Assembly: GCA_905221605.1 (NCBI GenBank)
Contig: CAJNDS010001813.1
Location: 482,934-546,933 of the forward strand
Direction of reading: 5' to 3'
DNA from: Symbiodinium natans
Taxonomy: Eukaryota > Sar > Dinophyceae > Suessiales > Symbiodiniaceae
Length of the DNA: 64,000 bases
Numbering within the stretch: the first letter of the stretch is position 1; each line of letters starts with the position of its first letter. The notes beneath the pieces are model-generated. The model ran no database searches, was not told where the DNA came from, and worked only from the letters and a program-made list of their open reading frames with translations. The translations under genes were made by a program, and so were the position numbers. This document shows, one piece after another, positions 10,593 to 20,388 of the stretch.

Positions 10593-10744
10593 AAGATAAC
10601 AATAACAAAAGGGTACCACTGGACTACCAAGAAAGGATCCGAACATGAAGTAAGCCAAACCTGTGAGTAAAACTGTAGGTCAACAAGTAGCAGGGTTTAG
10701 GGTTTAGGGTTTCTCTCTCCAGCAGAAGAGAACTGTATATCAAG

Positions 10745-11000
10745 AGCTACTCATACATCGATGACAAGCAGGGACCACCAACGTCACCGTGCTGCACCTC
10801 CAACTCATAATATTGCCATCTCTCTTGCATTTGTCAAGGGACCCGCAGCCCGCAGCCCCAATGTGCTGGCGCCCGGCATCGTTGGGCGTTGCGAGATCGA
10901 GGTCAGGCGAGGTCAGGCGTCCCTTGGAGCTGTGTTGCAGGCGCCAGCTGCCCAACAGTGTGAGACGTGAAACTTGTTCCGCACCAGCCGCACAAGTTTA
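10745..11000. other. exon-like island with weak ankyrin-like reading
   Basis: The minus strand is open (contains DLDLATPNDAGRQHIGAAGC, vaguely like an ankyrin repeat D-x-x-G-R-x-x-x-x-A-A). The plus strand is open too. Too weak to name. Confidence 0.25.
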
Positions 11001-11364
11001 GGGGTTGGGGTTTAGGGTTTAGGGTTTAGGGCTACAAACATCCTGAAAAGCTAAATCGAATCCTGGCTGCTAAAGTCTCTTTAGGACAGAAGTTAGCCCG
11101 AAACTGAAGCATGCAACGGTAAAACACCAAATCCTCAACCTTATAGACCAACACCCTTAAATCAACTCAAAACCCCTGAGCTCTAAAACCCTGAACCCTA
11201 AACCCTCATAAACCCTTTGCGCCCGAAACTACATACTAAAAAACAGAAGGCACCCCGAGAGCCCTTTACGAAAGTCCGAAAGAAACCCCAAACCCTTTAT
11301 GAAGTTTAGCGTTTTGGGGTTTGGGGTTTAGGGTTAAGGTCTTAGGGTTTAGGGCTCGGTGCCA

Positions 11365-11440
11365 GCCTCGCCGAGGTCGGGGACGCGCCGCGCGCTGCAC
11401 GCGGCTGTGGAGAGAGCTCTCGCCAGCCTGCGTTCAAGGT
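11365..11440. other. GC-rich exon-like island
   Basis: Plus frame contains GTRRALHAAVERALASLR and ends at TTCAAG before GTTTAG; minus frame contains ERRLARALSTAACSARR. Surrounding sequence from 11.45 to 12.1 kb is drifted TTTAGGG text with no gene seen. Confidence 0.3.
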
Positions 11441-12127
11441 TTAGGAGGGTTTACAGGGTCTAGGGTTAAGGAGGGTTTGTGGGGTTTAGGGTTTAGAGTT
11501 TAGGACTTAGGGTTTAGGGTTTGCCCCCAACTACGACAAAGACATCGCCGGTTTCTGTCACCCATACACCCCCCCCCCTTCCAAGTAGGTAATAAGTAGA
11601 GTTATAGCTCGGGTGAAAATGCACCTCCAAGTAGGGAATGTGTATAGGATTTAGGGTGCAGGGTTTGCGGGGTGAGGGATTTAGGGCTTACAGGGTGCAG
11701 GGTTTACACAGTGTAGGGTTTGTAGTATGTAGGGATCAAATTTAGGGTGCAGAGGTTGAGGGTTTAGGGTTTACTGGGTGTAGGGTCTACAGTGTGTAGG
11801 GCTTTATAGGGTGGAGGGATCATAGGCTTGAAGGCTTCTAGGGTTTGGGTTTAGGGATCTACCGATCCTCTGACTCTACACCTGGGTTGAAGGGGTGGTT
11901 GTGGGTTTCAGCTTGAGGGTCTGAGCAGGGTTTCTAGGGCTTGCAGGGTTTGTAGGCTATAGGGCCTCACCCTCCCCCTTATGCCGAAAACCCAAAACCC
12001 AAAACCCTAAACCCTAAACCCTAAACCCCAAACCCTGAACCCTAAACCCTAGCCCCTAACCCCTAAACCCTAAACCTTAAACCCTGACTGACGCTAAACC
12101 CCAAACCCCAAACCCCAAACCCTAAAC

Positions 12128-12560
12128 CCTAAACCCTGAACCCTGAACCTTAGGGGTCAGCCCGCAACCTATAGAGTCGTCTGAGCAGGCGGTCGATGGC
12201 GCCTCCACCTTCGCGGCGACGTCGCAGGCAGAGTGGCCTCAGGTTCCAAGACCCCTCCTTCCCAGCTCAGGGGGGTTTAGGGTTTAGGGTCTTAGGGTTT
12301 AGGGTTTGGGGTTTAGGGTTTAGGGTTTTAGGGTTTAGGGCTTGGGTTTAGGGCTCGGGTTTAGGGTTTAGGGTTAGGGTTTAGGGTTTAGGAGTTTTAG
12401 TTTAGGGCTTAGGGCTTAGGGCTTAGGGCTTAGGGCTTAGGGTTTAGGGTCAATCACAGCAGAACTACTCAAACCCCAAACCCCAAGCCCTCGCCCACTG
12501 CAGCCAACGTGCCCTTGGTCTTCGAACGCCGCCTTGATGCGAAGGGGTCTGCAGGAAGGT
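12128..12560. other. two exon-like islands between arrays
   Basis: Island 12150-12270 is open on both strands (minus AIDRLLRRLYRLRA; plus SSEQAVDGASTFAATS). Island 12490-12556 is open on minus (RIKAAFEDQGHVGC) and plus (ANVPLVFERRLDAKG). Neither is assignable. Confidence 0.3.
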
Positions 12561-12665
12561 TTAGGGTTTAGGGTTTAGGGTTTAGGGTTTAGGGTTTAGG
12601 GTTTAGGGTTTAGGGTTTAGGGTTTAGGGTTTAGGGTTTAGGGTTTAGGGTTTAGGGTTTAGGGG
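12557..12665. repeat. interstitial TTTAGGG array
   Basis: About 15 perfect heptamers. Confidence 0.97.
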
Positions 12666-12975
12666 GAAAACCTAGACTCATCATGATCTTTAAACATGGC
12701 AGCTCAGGGTTTTCAAAAAAAAACAGTACCTAGTCACCCACATGGTTGCCGAGTGACCTAGCAGGAATCTGTTTCTGGAATCTAAACCCTAAACCCTAAA
12801 CCCTAAACCCTAAACCCTATAAACCTTAAGGGGGTCCAGGCCTGGGGGGAGTTTTTTCTCCGAGGTGTGCGATGTGCCCTAAGGCTCCGGCGCGGCCAGG
12901 GGCGGCGCCATCTCCTGGGGTTTAGGGTTTAGGGTTTAGGGTTTAGGGTTAAGGGTTAAGGGTTTAGGGTTTAGG

Positions 12976-13237
12976 GTTTAGGGTCCGCTGACCCTGGCGG
13001 CGTGTTGGATGGGAAAAGGAGGTGAAAACCTCCCTCTTTCCCTCCTTACCCCCCCAAAACCCGGGGGGGGGGGGGGGGGTAGGGGGGGTCGGTGCACGAT
13101 TTTTTCGTGGAGGACCGCGCCACCCGCACAGCGTAAACAGGCGGTTCAGCACAGGGGGGTAGGGGCGCCCTCAAAATCAGTGTTTTCGGCACCCCCACCC
13201 CCACCACCCCCCCCCCCCCCACCCCCCCCCCCCCCCC

Positions 13238-13277
<40 letters not shown>

Positions 13278-13560
13278 ACCCCCACCCACCTGTCTTTTTG
13301 GCTTGAGCTTGTCCTGGTGCTACCCCCTACCCCCCCCCAAACGTTTCACAAAACTCTGCCGAGCAGGCTGGGATGATCTTCGAACCATGCGAGCGGGCTT
13401 AGACCTCTCAACTATGCTCCAGCGGGGTCGGCGGCTTGAGCCGGAGGCTCTTAAATTTAGGGATACCCCCTTCACCATCCCGGCGTCTGGGCTTGGGAGG
13501 AGAACAGCGTGGGGCTTGGAGCATCTAGGGCTTGTGGGGTGGTAGGATGGCCCTTGAAAC
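12976..13560. repeat. poly-C/poly-G element, copy 1
   Basis: Contains a G run (about 13060-13090), a C run (about 13200-13290) and unique arms. Its left part is homologous, in inverted orientation, to 33585-33720. Its right part (ACTATGCTCCAGCGGGGTCG) is homologous to 33858-33912 in the same orientation. The long proline/glycine frames are homopolymer artefacts. Confidence 0.7.
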
Positions 13561-13599
13561 CCTCCAAGTTTAGGGTTTAGGGTTTAGGGTTTAGGGTAA

Positions 13600-13860
13600 G
13601 TATGGGGACCTCGAAAATAGACCCCAGTAAGTAGGATTCCCATCGAAGAAGGACCCCCAAAAATGTACCCCAACTTCGGAAACCACCATATGGGGGTTTC
13701 CGAGCTTAGGGGCCCTTAATATCAAGGGATCCTACTATTTCGCGATCTTTATTGGTGGGTCCCCTATTTTCGTAAACCCCCATATGATCCACTGTGTCAC
13801 TTCTCTAGGGGCCATTATCATGAGGCGGCCTGTCTTTTTTAGGGTACCCGTAAAAGGGAC
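13600..13860. repeat. inverted-repeat element with CCATATGGGGG palindrome
   Basis: Contains ACCACCATATGGGGGTTTCC and later AACCCCCATATGATC, plus GGGGACCTCGAAAATAG paired with CCCCTATTTTCG. Related text at 35050-35165 (AAGGGATCCTACCATCTGG, GGTCTCCTATTTTCGTAGG). Probably a MITE-like family. Confidence 0.5.
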
Positions 13861-14271
13861 CATCATTTGGAGAACTGACCACTTAAACCACAAAACGGAA
13901 AAGCTACAACGCCCAGTGGGCCTCTCTGTGTGGGTTTAGAGCATAGGCTTAGGGATTGTTGAAAACCATGGTTGGGATAGCATGCAAGCATGAAGTTCCT
14001 TATTGAGTTTAAGTACGTACCCCTCCAAAAAAATGTGAAATCCTTAGGGTGTAGGGTAGTACATGGTCCCTTAGTTATTGCCCCTTTTATACCGCCTATA
14101 TACCCCAAACCATAAACCCTAAACCCTACGATTACAAAGGGTTGTTGGTTTACATGCTGGAAGCTGCCAAGCCGCTGAAGGCCTTGCCCACAAGGAGATG
14201 TCTGAAGTGCCGGACGCCTAACCCTTCAGGTGTCTAGGGTTTAAGGTTGAGGCTTTAGGGTTTATGTAGGG

Positions 14272-14386
14272 TTTATGTAGGGTTTAGGGTTTAGGGTTTA
14301 GGGTTTAGGGTTTGGGGTTTGGGGTTTGGGGTTTGGGGTTTGGGGTTTGGGGTTTGGGGTTTGGGGTTTGGGGTTTAGGGTTCAAG
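14272..14386. repeat. TTTAGGG array switching to TTTGGGG
   Basis: A few TTTAGGG units and then about ten consecutive TTTGGGG units. Confidence 0.95.
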
Positions 14387-14435
14387 GTACCCTAAACCCT
14401 GTACACCCTAAACCATGGTGTTTTGGGGGGTTGGG

Positions 14436-14530
14436 GGAGATGGAGTTCAGGGCATTCGATGTCCGTGCTTCGATGGAGGCTGGTCGTGGAGGAAAGCACT
14501 ATGAAGCCTTGAGAGATCGCGGCGGTTTAT
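14436..14530 (+). CDS. exon-like island, probably plus strand
   Basis: Between TTCAG and GGCG|GTTTATGG the plus strand reads FDVRASMEAGRGGKHYEALR. Compositionally protein-like, unassigned. It would be one of few plus-strand genes. Confidence 0.3.
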
Positions 14531-14885
14531 GGTTCAGGGTTCAGGGTTTTGGGGATTGATGATTCCGGAGTTCGGCTGCGAGGCTTAATTTGGGCCGAGG
14601 GAAGAGCCTCAGATCCGAGAAGACCTTGGCCTAGGGTTTAAGGTTTAGGGTTCCAAAATACAAACCAAGCCCGAAGTCCGAAGCCCTAGTAGACAAAAAT
14701 AGTTTCCACAGACTCAAATCATTCCAAATCTGTCCCAGTCATATACCGATCTCCCCACCAAGGTCTAGGTTTAGTGTTTACGGGCTTGGGCCAGAGATTC
14801 TTGGGGATATCGGGAACCCTAAACCCTAAACCCTAAACCCTAAACCCTAAGCCCTAAACCCTAAACCCTAAACCCTACACTTTTT

Positions 14886-15090
14886 TTGGTTGGGGGGGGG
14901 GGGGGGGGGGGGGCGGGGTTCGTCATTCAATATCAAGATTCTCAAGCGAAGCAGAAGCCGGTCTCAGAACATCGTTCAAGCCCAAACCTTAAAACCGAAA
15001 CCTGCCAGATCTGCAGGTTCCCCGGCAACCTAAGAACAGAAAGGGCGTGCCTACCGCGCTTGACTTGGGAAAACCCTTATGCCCCCGAAT
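14886..15090. other. poly-G run and unassigned open island
   Basis: A G run at 14892-14915, then a plus-strand open stretch containing TETCQICRFPGNL (two cysteines spaced like a zinc knuckle half). No minus-strand homology seen. Not assigned. Confidence 0.3.
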
Positions 15091-15510
15091 CCCCAAGACC
15101 CGAAACCCAAAACCCTAAAAGCCAAACCCTAAACCCTAAACCCCAAACCCTGAACCCCCAGATAAACCCGGCGGTTTGTTAGGATGCTGGGTTGGTTTTG
15201 GGGCTTAGGGTGTTCAGCGTACTGAAAACCACACAGTGATATGTACTGAAAAGCCCCCTCAGTCCCCTAAGTAGGTGAGAAGTAGATTGAAATTTGGGGT
15301 CATCAATACCCATGAGCCTCCAAGTAAGGGTAGGGTTTAGGGATAAGGGTTTTCAAGGATTTGCTTGATTTGCGTAGGGTTTTCAAGGGCCCTTAAGGGT
15401 TTTAAGGGTTTGAAGAGGGTTGCAGGTTTTGGGCTCTAGGGTTTTAGGGCTTCGGGCTTAGGGCTTTAGGGCTTTAGGGCTTTGGGCATAAGTTGGGTTT
15501 TGGCTATAAG

Positions 15511-15592
15511 TTGGGATGTTCCCCCTTCTGCTAGCAGTCCTCAGGGATTGTAGTAGGGCTACGATAATCCCTATGAAGGAGGAACATCCCAA
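15511..15592. mobile_element. family A MITE
   Basis: TTGGGATGTTCCCCCTTCTG left end, GGAACATCCCAA right end, with a GATAATCCCTAT interior. Eleven copies or parts of this family are in the window. Confidence 0.8.
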
Positions 15593-15903
15593 GGTATAGG
15601 GTTTAGCTTTACCCCACATATACCCTATGAAACCCGAGGGCCCATACTTCAGAACCCTTGAAAGAAGGTAACGGACCACATTAAGGGACCATGGTAGCTT
15701 CCCTTAGACACACGGCTTCAATACACCTTTATAACCCTTCTAAACTCTAAACCCTAAAAAACCCTACAAAAAACAAACTCTATAAAAGCCTATAGTCTCT
15801 GCGCACCTAAACCCCCGACAAAAACCCTGAACCACTGGCCCTACAACCATTTTTTGGTCGCGGAGGCTGAAAATACGAGCTGTTTTGTTGACCCCGAATG
15901 CTT

Positions 15904-16001
15904 TTAGCACTGAGATGGCCAACCCAGAAGGAGATTGATCTTGAATCCTGTTGCTCGTTTTGCAAGGCTGTTACACACGTCATCGTTCCTGTCGAAATGC
16001 T
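15904..16001 (-). CDS. H3-like gene candidate last exon
   Basis: Starts after CTTAG and ends at a TAA. Its first about 20 bases are duplicated at 16461-16483. The plus strand of the same segment is also open (ends VPVEML then stop). Confidence 0.35.
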
Positions 16002-18043
16002 CTAAGGCCTAACCCCTAAACCCTCAACCCCAAAAACCTAAACCCTCAACCCTAAACCCAAACCTCCCAACCTAAACAGGCTTTAGGGATTAGGGTCTAA
16101 AGTTTGGGGGCCCAGTAGCCCCGGCTGAGCCCTAAACCCTCTACCACAAGAATGCGTTCTAAGGGCAATGTTGGGTTTAAGGTCCTAGGGGCTTCTCCGA
16201 GCCGGAAACCCTTTGGGTCTAGGTGTGAAAGGGCTTAGGGGTGTTATACCTTGGGATGGTTTCAAGTGTAGGGTTCAGAGTTTAAAGTTTCGGGTTTAGG
16301 GTTGAGGGTTTAGGGTTTGAAACACAGGGTGGCCTAAGGAAAAGCAACATTCCATCTCCTTGGTGCGTTGTCTTCTATGCAGGGTCAAGCACCTGCATCG
16401 CGCGTACGGCAATCCTTGTTTCAAGGAATTTGAGGGGCACGCTTCTCACCGAGTGCATGTTCCTGTCGAAATGCTCTAAACCCTAAACCCTAAACCCTAA
16501 ACCCAGACCTCCAACCTAAACGGGGTTTGTGGTTAGGGTTTAAAAATTAGGGAAGCTCGCCCTGAAACCTAAAGGGTTCTTGCTCCTCTCCACCACGTCT
16601 GAACCTCAAACCCTCAGTCCTCTTGTTTAGGGCACATTGTGGCAAACAAAACTTCCTACTTGGAGGTTCATGGTAGTTACTAACCAATTATAACTGGGCT
16701 TATAACCCTACTTATAAGTGGGATAACCCCTATAAGGCCCTTTAGGGGTATTATAAGTAGGGTTATAAGTACAGTTATAAATGGTTGGTAAGTACCATGA
16801 ACCTTCAAGTAGAGCCTGAACCCCTAAACTGTGGCAAGGCCCAGGCCTTGCTGTTGAGTGCTTATTGTTAAGATTGTTGGGGTAGTTACATGGTCCCTCA
16901 ATGTTGGCTTTTAGAAGGGGTGTCCCCTTATGTACCCCTTATTTTTCTCCCCCAAAATCAGAGCCCTTAAAAGAAGGTGAAGGGGCCATATCCTTATGTA
17001 TTAAGATAGGGAGCCAACCCTCAGTGCTCTACGAACCATAACTTGGGATGTTCCCCCTTATACTAACAGTGCTCAAAAGGGATCATAATAGGAGGTGCGA
17101 TAATCCCGATTAAGGAGTGCTAGTAAAAGGGGAGCATCCCAAACCATAACTCCCCCAAACCACCCTCCTGTGGGCCTCAGCACCAGAACTCCTGAACCCG
17201 AAGCCCTTCGAAGGGTAGTTTCATGGGCCCGTACTATGGTCCCGAACTTCTTTAAAGGGTTGTGATCTATGGGCCCTTTGCAACGGGTTTATAAGGGGCA
17301 TATCAGGGGTCCCCTTTTTTAGGGCCCAGATTCAGGAAGCATGTAACTACCCTAAGGGCCCTGAAGCCCCATAGACCCGAGTTGCAACTCAATTGCAACT
17401 CCGAACCCTGAACTGCTTGAACCCTAAACCCTAAACCCAAAACCCTAAACCCAAAACCCTAAACCCTAAACCCTAAACCTAAACCGCTCGAGCCCGAGAG
17501 CTCTTAGGCGGGCTCCTCAGCCGTCCCGCCATCGTTTGGATGGCCGGGGCACTTCGCTGCAAATCGAGGCAAGTGGCTGCTCTTGCGGGGTTTAGGGTTT
17601 AGGGTTTAGGGTTTAGGGTTTAGGGTTTAGGGTTTAGGGTTTAGGGTTTAGGGTTTAGGGAAACTTCTCTGAATGAGGGTCCCTTCCGGGGTGCCTTAGT
17701 ATAAGGCGCCTCCTCTTATTTAGGATTTCCAAGAAGTGACCATAAGGTGAGAACTGACCAACTAGGTTGCCCAGTAACCTAGGACTACAAAGGGTGCCTC
17801 TCTTTGCGTAAAGGGGTCTAGAAGGGAGCCTAAATCCCAAAAAAAGGGAATAAGGGCACTGGGCCCCTGAACCTTAAATCTTAAACGTGTATATTCCCCA
17901 AACCTAAACCCAAAAACCCTAACCCCTAACCCCTAAACCCTAAACCCTGGCCCTAAGCCCTAAACCCTAAAAACGGGATGAGGATGTAGGAGGTTAGGCT
18001 CTGGGCGTGGGGTGCAGATATTTGATTGTTTTTATTTTATTTT

Positions 18044-18074
<31 letters not shown>

Positions 18075-18287
18075 CTGAGGGGCTTGGGTGCGGCGGAAGG
18101 AGCAACACAGGCCGATGGGCGGATCTCCCTACAAGTGGTTTAGGGTTTAGGGTTTAGGGTTTAGGGTTTAGGGTTTAGGGTTCAAGGTATAGGGTTTAGG
18201 GCTAGGGAACTCTGGGAAGGTTCAGAAGGCGCACTTCAGTGGGCCCACGGTATCTGTGAATCTCTAGCAGAGCACGTCGATGTGTTT
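15904..18287 (-). CDS. possible divergent histone H3-like gene, three exons
   Basis: Tentative. Exon 18211-18287 reads RALLEIHRYRGPTEVRLLNL, resembling the H3 alpha-N segment (A-L-x-E-I-x-R-Y-x-x-x-T-E-x-x-x-x-x-L-P). Exon 17514-17576 reads TCLDLQRSAPAIQ, like T-D-L-R-F-Q-S-S-A-V-M-A-L-Q at the start of alpha-2. Exon 15904-16001 reads FDRNDDVCNSLAKRATGFK then a stop, like F-E-D-T-N-L-C-A-I-H-A-K-R-V-T. The last two join in phase, and the Ala-Leu-Gln to Cys distance equals that of H3. Missing: the alpha-1 exon, the tail and a good alpha-3 (K-D-I-Q-L-A-R-R). Other frames of these islands are also open. Dinoflagellates keep divergent, weakly used histone genes, so this is plausible but unproven. 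Confidence 0.4.
15983..16600. repeat. local segmental duplication, ~480 bp apart
   Basis: GTTCCTGTCGAAATGCTCTA followed by CCCTAAA text and CCAACCTAAAC(A/G)GG occurs at 15985-16080 and again at 16463-16525. Sequence between the copies differs, so either an exon edge plus intron start was copied or two related units are tandem. Confidence 0.6.
16658..16811. mobile_element. family B MITE, complete (long form)
   Basis: Inverted repeats TACTTGGAGGTTCATGGTAG and matching right end. The interior is itself a perfect-looking inverted repeat around CCTATAAGGCCCTTTAGGGG. The whole element is one long hairpin. Confidence 0.9.
16890..17015. mobile_element. family E inverted-repeat element
   Basis: GTAGTTACATGGTCCCTC left, AAGAAGGTGAAGGGGCCATAT right. 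Related copies are near 15640-15690, 17215-17350, 28105-28220 and 32490-32768. Confidence 0.5.
17043..17142. mobile_element. family A MITE, complete
   Basis: TTGGGATGTTCCCCCTTATA to GGGGAGCATCCCAA, with internal inverted symmetry. Confidence 0.85.
17514..17576 (-). CDS. H3-like gene candidate exon (alpha-2 region)
   Basis: 63 bp after GAGCAG, with a GC donor, reading TCLDLQRSAPAIQTMAGRLR. A TTTAGGG array (17588-17660) begins about 12 bp from the acceptor. Confidence 0.35.
17588..17660. repeat. interstitial TTTAGGG array
   Basis: Ten perfect heptamers adjoining an exon-like island. Confidence 0.97.
18022..18075. repeat. T-rich tract joined to poly-G run
   Basis: About 20 T-rich bases followed by about 19 G. 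No gene is seen in 17850-18100. Confidence 0.95.
18211..18287 (-). CDS. H3-like gene candidate exon (alpha-N region)
   Basis: 77 bp after GGTTTAG, with a GT donor after CCCAGA. Strongest of the three H3-like pieces. The plus strand also reads open (ALQWAHGICESLAEHVDVF), which is the main alternative. Confidence 0.4.
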
Positions 18288-18410
18288 CTAAACCCTCAAC
18301 CCAGAACCCCCCACCCTAAGGCCTAAACCCCCTAAACCCCAAACCCCCTAAACCCTAAACCCTAAACCCTAAACCCTAAACCGGTCGAAGTGCTTCAGCG
18401 AATGGGTTTA

Positions 18411-18505
18411 GGTTGTGGCAGTGCAAGCCTCCTGCCCGATCGCATCTAAGGTTGGCATCGTTGTGAAGGCCGGACGAGTCTCAGAGCCCGATTGCACGAC
18501 TTCGG
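18411..18505. other. exon-like island, unassigned
   Basis: Plus strand open after GGTTTAG (SCPIASKVGIVVKAGRVSE). Minus strand open too (ETRPAFTTMPTLDAIGQEAC). Confidence 0.3.
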
Positions 18506-18737
18506 TTTAGGGTTTAGGGTTTAGGGTTTTGGGTTTAGGGTTTGGGGTTTGGGGTTTAGGGTTTAGGGTTCGCGCCCTAGAAGGCCTAGGTGTAGGACTG
18601 AGGGCTTAGGGTCGAGGGCGCTTACCAGCCCGAGCCCTATCAACCTAAAGCCTAGAAACGACCGAAGCTCACAGTGAGGTTTCGGTTTAGGTGCTTCGGT
18701 TCTTCGTGGGGAATGAGGGAATGAGGGACCTCTCTCT

Positions 18738-18740
18738 CCG

Positions 18741-18781
<41 letters not shown>

Positions 18782-18807
18782 GTGGATGTGGATATATATA
18801 TATATAC
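18738..18807. repeat. AT microsatellite
   Basis: Alternating TA with a few G interruptions (TATATGTATATA, GTGGATGTGGATA). The Tyr/Ile-rich frames here are artefacts. Confidence 0.9.
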
Positions 18808-18991
18808 CCTTTGAGGGAATATATGGTGCCCTAATTCCTCGATCCCTGCTAAGAAGCAACCAGTTTTAGTGAGCAGGGTTTTGGAGATCTTTCGGGCTCT
18901 CGGGTGTTGAGCCTTGAGGTGCTGGAACTTAGGGTTTAGAGGCTTAGCTAGGATCGACTGGAGAGATTCGAGGCAAGTAGTAAGCACCGCA

Positions 18992-19203
18992 CCCCTAAAC
19001 CCTAAACCCTAAACCCTAAACCCTAAACCCCTAAACCCCTAAACCCCTAAACCCCTAACCCCCTAACCCCCTAGACCCCTAAACCCCTAAACCCCTAAAC
19101 CCCTAAACTCCGAAACCCCTAAACCCCTAAACCCCTAAACCCCTAAACCCCTAAACCCCTAAACCCCTAAACCCCTAAACCCCTAAACCCCTAAACCCCT
19201 AGA
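18992..19203. repeat. CCCTAAA array switching to 8-bp CCCCTAAA
   Basis: A few heptamers and then more than twenty consecutive octamers CCCCTAAA with a handful of point variants. An unassigned island (19205-19345) follows, open on plus. Confidence 0.95.
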
Positions 19204-20148
19204 CCTACAATCAAAGGGCGGCCAAGGGAGGTGGGGCGGCCAAGTAGCCAAGGCTTTTTGGGGGATCTCCCGATCGTCCGGGGGCCTCCAATTACTGAAT
19301 GCCTTGGCTTCGCAGGCTCAGCTCACCTTGGCCGGGAACAAGAGGGTTTAGGGTTTAGGGTTTAGGGTTCAGGGTTTAGGGTTGAGGGTTTAGGGTTGAG
19401 GGTTTAGGGTTGAGGGTACACTGGGACTTCCAGTTCACACTGGAGATCTGGGTTTTGGGTTTAGAGTTTGGGGTTTGTGGTTGAGGGTTCAGGGTTTAGG
19501 TTTTAGGGATCAGCCTGACTACCTTTAGAACCCCAAACCTACTTCTTTGCAGATTACCTAAGAAATCAAAAAAGGGACCGACAACAAGCTTGGGGCTCTT
19601 TTATTTAGTTGCTGAGTTCATGAGCCCCAATAAAGCGGTTAAGGGGTCCTAGCCCCAAAAGTGAGGTGATAAAAGCCTACTCTGGGTCCTAGGATCATGC
19701 AACATGCTTGCTTAGGGCTTGGGCTTAGGGTTTAGGTTTTGAGAACTGTGGTTTTTGTGGAGCATTGGTCTCTGGAGTTTACGGCTTGCGGGGGGGTCGT
19801 CTGTGCTTTCTGCAGTTGCTTGCTCGGAGGTTTTTTTCCCCAGGGCTTGCGTGAGGGGGGGGGGGGGGGGGGGATTCCACGAGAAGTTACATGTTCCCTT
19901 ACCATGGTCTCCTATCGACTTTGGAAGGTTCTGACGTATGGGCTCTGGGGTTAGATCGGGTAAAGAAGGCGCCGTATAAGGGTTCTGGGAGTAGCCCAAG
20001 CCCTCCAGCTACTGGCCACCCCCCCCCTGCCCAAGTACGGAACCTATGCGAGAGACACCCCACTTGGGCTTTAAATAAGCTAACCCAAGCGGACCCGATA
20101 CAGACTCGAAACACAGCCTAAAGTCTGAACGCCAAAGCAAAACCCTCA

Positions 20149-20216
20149 GTGGCTCTTGCCTCTTCAATCCCCAAGGCCCAAGCTCACAAAGCTCAACTGC
20201 TTGCCAGGTAAGCTCC
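20149..20216 (+). CDS. exon-like island with GTAAGC donor on plus strand
   Basis: ALASSIPKAQAHKAQLLA between CCCTCAG and a strong donor AG|GTAAGC. Unassigned; the minus strand is also open. Confidence 0.3.
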
Positions 20217-20335
20217 CTGGGTTTGGGGTCAGGGTTCAGGGTTTAGGGTTCAGGGTTTAGGGTTCAGGGTTTTAGGGCTTAGGGTTTAGGGCTTAGGGAA
20301 GTTGATCCCAACTGGATCAAGTTGCTGCGCAGCAC

Positions 20336-20388
20336 CCCGTGGACGCAGAGGGATCCCCGTTCCGTCGCAGCCAGTCGTTGCTGATGGC
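20336..20388 (-). CDS. kinase exon: subdomain XI end
   Basis: Starts after CCAG with A-I-S-N-D-W-L-R-R, completing the A-x-x-x-x-W-L motif that closes the kinase fold. The donor (GGGGTGC) is uncertain; downstream exons were not identified. Confidence 0.75.

Noticed and set aside
13009-13545. 178-codon proline-rich plus-strand frame
   Set aside because: Mostly translation of a poly-C tract in a repeated element.
18563-18987. Tyr/Ile-rich minus-strand frames
   Set aside because: Translation of an AT microsatellite.
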